Assembly (NCBI RefSeq): GCF_902497875.1
Contig: NZ_CABVHY010000030.1
Location: 1-64,000 of the forward strand
Origin: Pseudomonas fluorescens
GTDB taxonomy: Bacteria; Pseudomonadota; Gammaproteobacteria; Pseudomonadales; Pseudomonadaceae
Direction: 5' to 3'
DNA: 64,000 nucleotides
This document shows, one piece after another, positions 26,364-34,729 of the stretch. The translations under genes and the position numbers were made by a program. The first letter of the stretch is position 1. The number at the start of each line of letters is the position of its first letter. The notes beneath the pieces are model-generated. The model was not told where the DNA came from. It saw only the letters and a program-made list of their open reading frames with translations, and made no database searches.

Positions 26364-26529
26364 GCAAAGCTCCCGACCAGGCTCAAGAATCGAACCCATT
26401 GTAACTAATCAAATGCCCTCGACGTGCGCGGTGAGCTCGCAAAATCATAGACGGCGATACTGATCTCGCGGCTTAGACTGGCCACTCCTCTGCAACATCC
26501 CTGAAGCATTGCGCTGACGCAGAATTTAT

Positions 26530-27297
26530 TCAGGAGCAATATTCAGACTTCTGATCATCGATGAGCCGCAAAGCGGATTCCCAAGCCAAGAGATGAAGAT
26601 TGTCTCGAATCTCATCTGCTGACTGCTTGGCTGTGAGTTCACATATGTGTTTTGAGGGGTAACGCAGAGGTTGCCCGCCAGCCAACGCAGCGACCTGAGC
26701 TTGACAGGCTCGCTCCAGGAAATAGATCTGGTTGAAGGCCTCGGCAACGGAGCCTCCGACAGCCAACAACCCATGGTTTCGCAGGATCATTGCCATGTTC
26801 GAACCGAGATCCGCCACAAGTCGCGGGCATTCGGCAGGATTAAGAGCGATACCTTCATAATCATGATAACTGAGGCAGTCATAGAACTTTAAAGCGTGCT
26901 GTGTAATCGGCAGCAGGCCTTCCTCTTGAGCAGATACTGCCATACCTGCCGACGTATGAGTATGCACGATGCAAACAGCGTCATGGCGAGCGCCGTGAAT
27001 GGCTGAGTGGATATTGAATCCGGCCTTGTTAATCGGCCCTGCATTGTGGCATTCATCCACGAGGTCGCCGTTAATATCGATCTTGACCAGATCAGATGCT
27101 TTCATCTCGTGAAACAGTACGCCATAGCGATTAATGAAAAACAGATCTTTAGCACTTGGAACCCGCACCGAAATATGGGTGTCGATCAGGTCAGTCATTC
27201 GAAAATGAGCGAGCAGTCGATAAAAGGCTGCCAGTTCGCAGCGAACACTCCATTCAGTAGTGGAAACGAAAGCATGGGGACTTGCGATATTGGACAT
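26530..27297 (-). CDS. Class II aldolase/adducin-family protein
   Basis: A 255-residue protein with the class II aldolase fold. The zinc motif HTHTSAGMAVS lies near residue 105, and RNHGLLAVGGSVAEAF near residue 170 supplies the third His. Family members cleave or decarboxylate sugar phosphates and similar hydroxyacids; several are not aldolases. Start 27297 has SD AGGTGGAG and is preferred over a start 84 bp upstream. It is the last gene of the hyu-HD-permease-GntR group, so it may act late in that pathway, but the link is positional only. Confidence 0.88.
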   Translation of the reverse strand: MSNIASPHAFVSTTEWSVRCELAAFYRLLAHFRMTDLIDTHISVRVPSAKDLFFINRYGVLFHEMKASDLVKIDINGDLVDECHNAGPINKAGFNIHSAIHGARHDAVCIVHTHTSAGMAVSAQEEGLLPITQHALKFYDCLSYHDYEGIALNPAECPRLVADLGSNMAMILRNHGLLAVGGSVAEAFNQIYFLERACQAQVAALAGGQPLRYPSKHICELTAKQSADEIRDNLHLLAWESALRLIDDQKSEYCS

Positions 27298-27412
27298 AAG
27301 GCTCCACCTAAGCAAACAAACAGGACGCAAATAAAAATAAAAACACCGAATTTTAAACGAAAAAAAACTCCGCGACGTCATTTGAAATCGCCAAGAGGGG
27401 CTACAACTTAAC

Positions 27413-28120
27413 TTAGTAGTTGTAGGCTTCCTTAATTTTTTTCCAGGAATCGCCTATGTGAACCCTGAGAGCTTCAATGACCTTTTGCTCGTCTTTAGTG
27501 CGAAATGCCTCAACAATTGGCCAATGGTCTATTGCCGCATCCTCAAGACTTTCAAATCGATGTTCAACTAAACTGATCGAAATCTGTATTTCTGCGTAGA
27601 GATTGGAAAAAGCCCGAACGGTCTGTGTGTTTCTCGATAGTTCACAAATTCGCTGATGGAAAGCGATGTCGCGTTCGACAAGCTCCATTTCACGCCCTGT
27701 CTTTGCAGCTGCCTCCATCTGGCGGACGATGTCAGCCAGGCTCTCAATGTCCTCATCGGTGAGATATCGAAATGCCTGACGAACCGCAAACTCCTCCAAC
27801 GCCATCCGGAATGAGAAAATATCCTGGATGTCCGACTCCGAAAACGAACGGACGAATGTGCCTCGCCGTGGGCTGGAGATGAGCAAGCCTCGCTCCTCCA
27901 GCTTGCGGATCGCCTCCCGGATCGGGTTACGGCTTATCTTCAACGTTCGTGCCAGTTCGGCCTCATTAACGCGCTGTCCCGCCTTCAATTGGCCGCTGAC
28001 CAGCAGCTTGTACAGGTACTCGGTCACCTGCTCCGACAGACTCTTACTGTCGACAATGGGTGCTGGGAACAAGCCTGGTTCGCTCGTAGGGACGTTTGAA
28101 TCTGAGGAGAACTGATTCAT
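27413..28120 (-). CDS. GntR-family regulator (FadR/VanR subfamily)
   Basis: A 235-residue regulator with an N-terminal GntR winged helix at about residues 25-90 (QVTEYLYKLLVSGQLKAGQ, then RTLKISRNPIREAIRKLEERGL) and an all-helical FCD effector domain with the metal-binding pattern of FadR-type proteins (RDIAFHQRI). FCD regulators respond to carboxylic acids. A 14-bp sequence GACTGTGGACAGTT is found 79 bp upstream of this gene and again upstream of hyuA, which suggests autoregulation and control of the hyu operon. Confidence 0.92.
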   Translation of the reverse strand: MNQFSSDSNVPTSEPGLFPAPIVDSKSLSEQVTEYLYKLLVSGQLKAGQRVNEAELARTLKISRNPIREAIRKLEERGLLISSPRRGTFVRSFSESDIQDIFSFRMALEEFAVRQAFRYLTDEDIESLADIVRQMEAAAKTGREMELVERDIAFHQRICELSRNTQTVRAFSNLYAEIQISISLVEHRFESLEDAAIDHWPIVEAFRTKDEQKVIEALRVHIGDSWKKIKEAYNY

Positions 28121-28198
28121 CTGAAGTTAACCCGCTGTGTCTTCGATGTAAGTCACTATCGTGGTCGAACTGAATCGTTTTACCGATTGCGCACTGTC

Positions 28199-28212
28199 GA
28201 CTGTGGACAGTT
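28199..28212. promoter_or_regulatory. Candidate GntR operator, copy 1
   Basis: GACTGTGGACAGTT with the near-palindromic core ACTGTGGACAGT, 79 bp upstream of the GntR gene. The identical 14-mer occurs at 34486-34499 before hyuA. FadR-type regulators often bind short palindromes of this size. Confidence 0.6.
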
Positions 28213-28297
28213 AGTTTGCGCTTTTATCCCGCCCCTGTCAATTCAAGTAGTCGTTGTTGCGCAGGCCCTTAAATATAAGCAGCCTACGCAAACATAA

Positions 28298-29635
28298 TTA
28301 ATTTACTTTGCTAATACTGGGTCTATTCACCACTCGAACTTTAGAGTTCAGACGCATTACTGCATAGGCGACAATGGCGGTGGCGGGCGCTGAGAATGTG
28401 GCTAGCAGACCCGTGCAATTCATAAGGATCACACCCACGACCGAGGCAACCAACCACGCAGCCAATCCAGAATAGTTCACCGATTTGCAGGGGGCACTCG
28501 ACACGCCGCCATCGTCAAGTTTTCGCACCTCGATAATTCTCGACATCGCGACACCCACCCAGGCGACAACGATAATCCCCTGATAGGCAAGAGCTTCCAA
28601 CAGGTATTTGAAGACATCGGCGAGCATGAGGCAAAACACCAATACACCCACGACTACTGCCCACCAACCCCAGCTCCAGCGAATGCCAAAGAACTGACCT
28701 ATGGTTTTCAAATTACCGGTAGCGACGAAGTAGTTAGCTGAATTGATACGGGTCTGTGTTGCCCATACGAAGAGCAGCCCCCAGAAGCCAAGCAAGCTCA
28801 GTATCGCCAGCACTACAGAAATTTCACTGATCTTCTCGATGCTGGGGACAGAGCTGACCAGATAAATACCACACGCGCCATTGACGACAATGGTGACAAA
28901 GTAAAATAGAAATCCGAAGTTCCATTTGCTGTGGAATTCAACATCGGCGGCCTTGCCAAACTTCGCATACTCATAGGCAAAGAGCATAAGAACCCAGACG
29001 CCCATATAATAAACAAAGCAATTCCACCAACCGTAAGGGGATGGGTTAGAGGGCCCAAACGTCATCCAATTGGTTGAATAGCCATATTCGGAAATAGAGA
29101 TGCAAACGGCTGCTATGAGGCCTATGACATAGACCGGCAAAAGCACACCATTCAGTTTGTCGAGCCAGACCTGGATTTTCCCCAATACCAGTGGGACGCT
29201 ATAGGCCACGACGATCAGAGCCGCGACGGTGTGATTGATCGAGGGGAAGAGATGGTTAATCGCCAGCGCGATGACAGACCCTTCGAACACCGCGTAATAG
29301 ATTGCTGTAGCTCCGAGGATGATCGCAGCGAGCACGGCCCCTTTTGAGCCGAAAAGTTCTACCGAAAAGGAGGTCACTGAATGACCTGTCTTGATGGCAT
29401 GGCGGGCCATTTGGGAGGTGATGATGCCATAGGAGATGACCGAAAGGAGCATCCCCGTAATTGCATTGAACGTTCCGAATTCTAACGCGAGCGCGCCGCC
29501 TACAATGATGTAGAACATTGCGCTACACACTGCCCACCACGCCATGGACAGTGATACTTTATTGATACGCTCGTCAAATCCCACCACGGTTGCAGGTTGC
29601 CCTGCGTTGCCGTTACTTTTAATTGGGCCCGCCAT
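28298..29635 (-). CDS. NCS1/cytosine-permease-type transporter
   Basis: A 445-residue protein with about 12 membrane segments. Start at 29635 has SD CTGGAGAT. The pattern (FNAITGMLLSVISYGII, then MARHAIKTGHSVTSFSVELFG) is that of CodB-like NCS1 permeases, which import nucleobases, allantoin, hydantoins or related vitamins with Na+ or H+. Its place downstream of hydantoinase-type genes in one transcription unit makes a hydantoin- or lactam-like substrate plausible. Residues that would decide specificity cannot be judged by eye. Confidence 0.8.
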   Translation of the reverse strand: MAGPIKSNGNAGQPATVVGFDERINKVSLSMAWWAVCSAMFYIIVGGALALEFGTFNAITGMLLSVISYGIITSQMARHAIKTGHSVTSFSVELFGSKGAVLAAIILGATAIYYAVFEGSVIALAINHLFPSINHTVAALIVVAYSVPLVLGKIQVWLDKLNGVLLPVYVIGLIAAVCISISEYGYSTNWMTFGPSNPSPYGWWNCFVYYMGVWVLMLFAYEYAKFGKAADVEFHSKWNFGFLFYFVTIVVNGACGIYLVSSVPSIEKISEISVVLAILSLLGFWGLLFVWATQTRINSANYFVATGNLKTIGQFFGIRWSWGWWAVVVGVLVFCLMLADVFKYLLEALAYQGIIVVAWVGVAMSRIIEVRKLDDGGVSSAPCKSVNYSGLAAWLVASVVGVILMNCTGLLATFSAPATAIVAYAVMRLNSKVRVVNRPSISKVN

Positions 29636-29738
29636 TTTTTATATCTCCAGTTATAGAAGGAGGTGCTTAGAACACGTTTTATGGGCAGAAAAAACTAATT
29701 AAATGCTTCTTGGGGAACCCTGAAGCTTTTAGGTATGC

Positions 29739-30296
29739 TTATTGATGAGAATACGGCTTTCGAGAGAAAATCCTTTCTATCAAGGGAATGAAGCTTTCAA
29801 GACTCAAGGTATCGTAGTCTGGGTCGAACGAAGGACAATCCCATTCACGACAGAATTTGTCACACTCATCAAACCAAGGATGCCCACGAAATTTCTCGCG
29901 AGTGTTTTTGTCCCACCCCAGGTTCTCCCAGTAATAAAACCCTTGGAACACGTCGTGATTAAGCACAATCCAATGTGTTTTTTCGGACACATAGGGCTTA
30001 ATAAGCGCACCCGCCAATTCAGCATGATTGTACAGTGCGAGCGTATCGCCAATATCATGGATCAGCGCCGCTAGAACCATCTCATCATCGGCGCCATCAC
30101 GCGTCGCCCGAGTAGCCGTCTGTAGCGAATGCTGAAGCCTGTCAATCTGGTATGGCTGCTCACCCTGCCCCAATAGTTGCAAGTGTTTGATCACCAGCTC
30201 AGGCATATGCTTATGTTCGTCAGTTTCGAAAGCGGAAATCAGCTTCCAATCTTCGGGCTTCATTTGATCAATACTTTTAAACTTCGCCTTTTCCAT
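29739..30296 (-). CDS. HD-domain protein of PhnZ/MIOX-like type
   Basis: A 185-residue HD-superfamily protein. It has the run LQHSLQTATRATRDGADDE then MVLAALIHDIGD, which closely resembles the metal site of PhnZ (a diiron oxygenase cleaving a phosphonate C-P bond), followed by YNHAELAG and VLNHDVFQG as further His ligands. HD oxygenases of this kind are distinct from HD phosphohydrolases, but function cannot be fixed by eye. Start 30296 has SD AGGAAAAG. It follows the small Cys4 gene in the hyu operon, suggesting it processes a product or substrate of the hydantoinase-type enzyme. Confidence 0.8.
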   Translation of the reverse strand: MEKAKFKSIDQMKPEDWKLISAFETDEHKHMPELVIKHLQLLGQGEQPYQIDRLQHSLQTATRATRDGADDEMVLAALIHDIGDTLALYNHAELAGALIKPYVSEKTHWIVLNHDVFQGFYYWENLGWDKNTREKFRGHPWFDECDKFCREWDCPSFDPDYDTLSLESFIPLIERIFSRKPYSHQ

Positions 30297-30351
30297 CTCT
30301 TTTCCTATCCGTTCCGTCGGACGGGGGCCATTACAGCCCCGCCGAGTATTT

Positions 30352-30528
30352 TTACTTCGAAGCACGCCGCTGTTGACGCTCAGCGCTCCATTTAACACAC
30401 CAGTCGGAGCAGAATTCTTTACCGTCGACTTTCACTTTCGTAGGGGCATCCTGTTCATAGATCAGGACGCCGCAGTTAGAGCACTTTACGTAACGCTCGA
30501 TATAGAGCCCATTTTCAGAGAATTTCAT
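30352..30528 (-). CDS. Small Cys4 zinc-ribbon-like protein (58 aa)
   Basis: A 58-residue gene: MKFSENGLYIERYVKCSNCG, a central stretch, then KEFCSDWCVKW and a basic tail. The two cysteine pairs (C-x2-C and C-x3-C, about 20 residues apart) predict a zinc knuckle. It begins 2 nt after the hyuB stop (TGA-AG-ATG), so it is translationally coupled. Carboxylases of the HyuA/HyuB family (acetone and acetophenone carboxylase) have small zinc-binding third subunits, and this may be an equivalent, though much shorter. Family not recognised; start and stop are clear. Confidence 0.75.
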   Translation of the reverse strand: MKFSENGLYIERYVKCSNCGVLIYEQDAPTKVKVDGKEFCSDWCVKWSAERQQRRASK

Positions 30529-30530
30529 CT

Positions 30531-32228
30531 TCAGTTCCCCGTGTATTGGTAATTCGACTTTGCAGATTCGAGTGATATATAGCCATCGCGCAGATCACGT
30601 TCGACTGACTCCGGTACTCGTTTTTTTGGACTGCCGAAGCCGCCGCCTCCCGGTGTGGTCAACTTGACCCGATCACCCTCAAGGATGTCGACGTTCGAAT
30701 AACGGCTCGTAGAAATCTTGCCGTACGCTTCGCACATCGTTTCCCACTTGTCCGAACCTTTTTTCTGGACAAGGGTGGCACCACAGCCGCCTTCCAGACC
30801 GCCGTCCAGGCCCCAGGGTTTGGTGAAATGCCGGTCGGTCATTTGCGAAACGGTGATAGTTTCATTCAGGCAAAGCATTTGTTTGGTGTAACCCAAACCA
30901 CCCCGGAATTCGCCGGCACCGCCCGAGTCCGTATCTAAAGCGAGACGCTCGACACGCCATGGGAAGCGGGTTTCGAATACCTCGACTGGAGTGGTACGAC
31001 AGTTGCCGTTGATCGAGTCAACAGCGTCGTTCCCATCCGCGAAAGCGCGCCCACCCCAGCCCACGGTTTCCAGGTCATAACAGGCGAAGTATTCGCCACT
31101 GGCTGCATCCACGCCGCCGAATACGAAGTTGCAATGTGTCGCGCCCTCGGCAGCCATGACTCGGTTGGGAACCGCGGTTGCCATTGCACCCAGAATCGCC
31201 CCGGTAATGCGTGGGTGTGTCTCGGTATTTCCTCCGACCGAAGGCGCCGGAAAATCCACGTTTACGATAGTGCCAGGAGGCGAAAGAACTTTGATCGGAC
31301 GGAAACAGCCACTATTGCGCGGTATCGAAGGGTCCGTCATATGCAGTACAGCGTTATAGGCAGCTGACGTCGATACCCCCAGTGTTGCATTGATCGGACC
31401 ACGTGCCTGTGGCGAAGAGCCTGTGTAGTCGATGATGATTTGGTCGCCACGCACGTGAACTTCCACAGCGATGCGGTAGGTCTTGTTCGGGGTTACACCG
31501 TCACTTTCAACAGAATCTTCGAAGGAGTAGATGCCATCAGGAATGGCTTCGATTTCGGCTTTCATGCGGCGTTCGGCGTAATCGAGCAGGTCACCTATGA
31601 TTTGCTGCACTTCGCTAACGCCGTACTTCTCAAGAACATCGAGCATCTGGCGTTCGCCCAGATCTACAGCTGCAATCAAGGCGCGTAGATCGCCGTAGTT
31701 GGTCCGAGGCGTACGAACGTTGGCCAGCAACAGCTTCCAGATATCGTTGTTGTCGACACCGGCGGATTTGATCTTCACCGGAGGAACACGCACACCTTCA
31801 TGGAAGATTTCCGTGGCCTCGCCAGGGAAACCGCCCGGTGCCATGCCACCGACTTCAGCGATATGACCAATGGCAATAGCCCAGCCTTGTAGCTCGCCAT
31901 GGAAGAAGATCGGCTTGAAGAAGGTATGTTCAGGCGTGTGGAGGCCACCACGGTAGGGGTCGTTGTGGAGGATGATGTCACCTTCTTTGAGGGACACTAC
32001 GTCGATTTCCTTCAAGCACGATTTCACCAGGAGCGGGATCCCACCGATCATGGCGGGGCAAAAATCGGCGACCGCAATCAGATTGCCCTGCTTGTCAGCC
32101 AGACCGCAGGTAAAGTCCAGCGCTTCGTTGAAGATCGTGGAGTAAGAGGTCTTCTGGAGGGTAATTCCCATTTCTCGACAGATAGAGACCATCGTCGAGT
32201 CGAGAACACTCATCGCTACCATATCCAT
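30531..32228 (-). CDS. hyuB: Hydantoinase B/oxoprolinase-family subunit
   Basis: A 565-residue HyuB-type protein. Near the N-terminus it reads TSYSTIFNEALDFTCGLADK, then GDIILHNDPYRGGLHTPEH, which is the family signature, with a glycine-rich C-terminal region GGGGFGSPKKR. HyuB partners HyuA in ATP-dependent hydrolysis of five-membered cyclic amides (N-methylhydantoin, 5-oxoproline), in caprolactam opening, or in acetone/acetophenone carboxylation. The start codon overlaps the hyuA stop by one base (TAATG). Confidence 0.92.
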   Translation of the reverse strand: MDMVAMSVLDSTMVSICREMGITLQKTSYSTIFNEALDFTCGLADKQGNLIAVADFCPAMIGGIPLLVKSCLKEIDVVSLKEGDIILHNDPYRGGLHTPEHTFFKPIFFHGELQGWAIAIGHIAEVGGMAPGGFPGEATEIFHEGVRVPPVKIKSAGVDNNDIWKLLLANVRTPRTNYGDLRALIAAVDLGERQMLDVLEKYGVSEVQQIIGDLLDYAERRMKAEIEAIPDGIYSFEDSVESDGVTPNKTYRIAVEVHVRGDQIIIDYTGSSPQARGPINATLGVSTSAAYNAVLHMTDPSIPRNSGCFRPIKVLSPPGTIVNVDFPAPSVGGNTETHPRITGAILGAMATAVPNRVMAAEGATHCNFVFGGVDAASGEYFACYDLETVGWGGRAFADGNDAVDSINGNCRTTPVEVFETRFPWRVERLALDTDSGGAGEFRGGLGYTKQMLCLNETITVSQMTDRHFTKPWGLDGGLEGGCGATLVQKKGSDKWETMCEAYGKISTSRYSNVDILEGDRVKLTTPGGGGFGSPKKRVPESVERDLRDGYISLESAKSNYQYTGN

Positions 32229-34276
32229 TACTTGCCCTCCACGGATTTTGCAGTTACGAGCATGTAGCCGTATTCGTTAACGCGAATTTGCTGGTTGGGT
32301 CGCAGGATCGTGACTGAGGCGCTTTCTTCGATGATCGCCGGCCCTGTAATCACATGGTTCTGGAGCAACTCTTCGCGGTTGTACACAGGCGTATCGATCC
32401 AGCCTCCCTCAAAGCGAACCTTGCGACTTGAACTAGCCTTGGCAGGCTTTTCGGCAAGCGCCAGCGTCGGGATGTTCGGTTTCTCGCAAGAAGCGATTGC
32501 CACAGCTTTGATGGTCACAAGCTCAATGGTTTCGCCAGGCGTGGAGAAGCCGAACCGGGCCTTGTGAATTTCATGGAATTTCTGCCACAGCTGGTCGGCA
32601 GACTCGGGATCAATCGATGCCACGTTAACCGGCAGTTCCAGTCCGTGATTCTGACCGAGGTAACGCGCTTCGATGGAGCGTTGAACCTGAATGTTGTCAA
32701 CGTAACCCTGTTCGGTCAGTTCACTGACCGCACTCCTCACCAGGCCAGTCATCGCTTCATCGACCGCGAAGGCGTCGAACCGCGTGGAGACCTGTTGAAT
32801 CGTCCGCTGCTTGTCGACACGAGCATTGGTCATGATGAAACCGAATGCCGAGAACTGGCCGGGATAGTTCGGTACTAATCCTTGAGGGATGCCGCTGATC
32901 TCCAGCAGGTCGCAGATGTGAACCGGACCGGCTCCACCTGATGACAGCAGGGTGAAGTCGCGAGGGTCCAGACCGCGCTGCAACAGCACAGTACGCAGTG
33001 CACCCAGCATGTTGTTGTTGGCAATCTGGAGCATAGCCATGGCGGCTTCATCAACGGCCATGTGGAGTTTGTCTGCAATACGAGCAACCGCACGATGGGC
33101 GGCGCTAGCGTCGAGTTTCATCCGACCGCCCAGGAAGAAATCCGGGTTGATGCGACCCAGGACAACGTTCGCATCGGTAACGGTTGCTTCAAGGCCACCA
33201 CGGCCATAGCAGGCAGGACCCGGAACGGATGTCGCAGACTGCGGCCCCATTCGCAACAGGCCACCTTTGTCAATCCACGCCAAGGAGCCGCCACCGGCAC
33301 CGATGGTGTGTACGTCGATCATCGGAACCTGAATCGGAATACCCCACTCGATTTCAAAGTCGGTGGTGATGTTTTCCTGGCCGTTGACTACGGTTGCACA
33401 GTCGGTTGACGTGCCACCCATGTCGAAAACAACCAGGTTTTTGATCCCGGTGAGTTCAGCTACTGTACGGGTGGCGACTACGGCACCCGTTGGTCCGGAC
33501 AAGGCCATCTGCACGGGAGTAGCAGCTGCGCCCCAGATGCTGGATTCGCCACCATTGGACTTGATGACACCGACTTTATCGCCGATACCCAGATCATCGA
33601 GGCAAACCTTGATGCGTGCGAAGCTCTCTTGAACGATTGGCTTGAGAAAAGCATCAGCAATAGTTGTGGATGCCCGGTCGTATTCCTTCCACTTCGGAAG
33701 TACGTGAAACGAAGACGAAATCGGGATGTCAGGCAGTTCTTCAGCCAGGATCTGCGCGATACGGTCTTCATGCTTTGGATTGACGTAAGAGAACAAGGTG
33801 CATACGGCGATTGCTTCGATGGTGCCATCGTTACGAATGGCCTGAGCCACTTTGCGAACTGAGGCCTCATCCAGCGCAAGCACTACTTCACCCTGGGCGC
33901 TGATACGCTCGGCAACTTCATAGCAATCGGCTCGACTAACGAATGCCTTGGTCTTGATCCAAGTGATGTCGTAGTGGCTGCGGCGGTCGCCACGCTGGAT
34001 GAACGGCACATCTTTGAAGCCGTTAGTTGTGACGTAGGCAACCTTCGCGCCTTTTCGCGTCAACAGTGCGTTCGTAGCAATGGTGGTGCCCAGACGAACC
34101 TTGTTAACCGTTGCCATCGACTCGATTTTGGACAGGCCTTCCAAAACACCATCGATAGGATTGGCTGGAGTGGTCAGATTCTTCCAGTTTTCAATCTTGC
34201 CAGTGGTGGCATCGTATGACACGAAGTCGGTAAACGTACCGCCAATGTCGACACCTACAATATTATCCTCACGCAT
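32228..34276 (-). CDS. hyuA: Hydantoinase A/oxoprolinase-family subunit
   Basis: A 682-residue HyuA-type protein with the actin-like ATPase opening GVDIGGTFTDFVSYD, LGTTIATNALLTRKG near residue 65, and NLVVFDMGGTSTDCA near residue 285. HyuA supplies ATP hydrolysis and substrate activation to HyuB. Start 34276 has SD GGAGCGCC. It is the first gene of the minus-strand set hyuA-hyuB-small Cys4-HD-NCS1-GntR-aldolase. A 14-bp operator candidate lies 210 bp upstream. The actual substrate is unknown. Confidence 0.92.
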   Translation of the reverse strand: MREDNIVGVDIGGTFTDFVSYDATTGKIENWKNLTTPANPIDGVLEGLSKIESMATVNKVRLGTTIATNALLTRKGAKVAYVTTNGFKDVPFIQRGDRRSHYDITWIKTKAFVSRADCYEVAERISAQGEVVLALDEASVRKVAQAIRNDGTIEAIAVCTLFSYVNPKHEDRIAQILAEELPDIPISSSFHVLPKWKEYDRASTTIADAFLKPIVQESFARIKVCLDDLGIGDKVGVIKSNGGESSIWGAAATPVQMALSGPTGAVVATRTVAELTGIKNLVVFDMGGTSTDCATVVNGQENITTDFEIEWGIPIQVPMIDVHTIGAGGGSLAWIDKGGLLRMGPQSATSVPGPACYGRGGLEATVTDANVVLGRINPDFFLGGRMKLDASAAHRAVARIADKLHMAVDEAAMAMLQIANNNMLGALRTVLLQRGLDPRDFTLLSSGGAGPVHICDLLEISGIPQGLVPNYPGQFSAFGFIMTNARVDKQRTIQQVSTRFDAFAVDEAMTGLVRSAVSELTEQGYVDNIQVQRSIEARYLGQNHGLELPVNVASIDPESADQLWQKFHEIHKARFGFSTPGETIELVTIKAVAIASCEKPNIPTLALAEKPAKASSSRKVRFEGGWIDTPVYNREELLQNHVITGPAIIEESASVTILRPNQQIRVNEYGYMLVTAKSVEGK

Positions 34277-34729
34277 AAGGCGCTCCGCTTTATTATTAAT
34301 CTAACGTTTTCGGGGGCAGTTCTTAAAATACTTTTTATGCGGTTATTACCGTGTGGGCCGCAATGTGACGCGGATAGTTATATTAATCACGGTAAGTGCA
34401 CTTCTCTTATTTCAGGATGTTTTTTTATATTTGTACCTCGCGCATCTGATGCTTCGAGTCGCTTCAGATCTACCTGTGGACTGAAGACTGTGGACAGTTT
34501 GCCCTTGAGGTTATTTGCTGTCAACCGGTCGCTCACACAAGAGCAGCGAACGAGCCTCTACACGCCGCCGAGAGGGGCATCTGGTTGATGCTTTTGTGCT
34601 TGAAACCTTCAGTCTAGAGGGACAAGAAAGCGCCGGACCATTCGTCGCAGGAGGCCAGAACGACCAGGTTCGAGGGTGGAAGTGGCAAGGATTGCAGGGA
34701 CGTGGAACCTGGAGCGAGGTGCTCGGGTT
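34277..34729. promoter_or_regulatory. Upstream region of hyuA, with candidate GntR operator at 34486-34499
   Basis: 453 bp between the LysR stop and hyuA, AT-rich near hyuA, no gene seen. GACTGTGGACAGTT at 34486-34499 is identical to the site before the GntR gene. A partial copy (CTGTGGACTG) sits at 34474-34483, 14 bp away. On the minus strand these lie at -210 to -223 from the hyuA start, leaving room for the promoter and a long leader. Confidence 0.6.
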
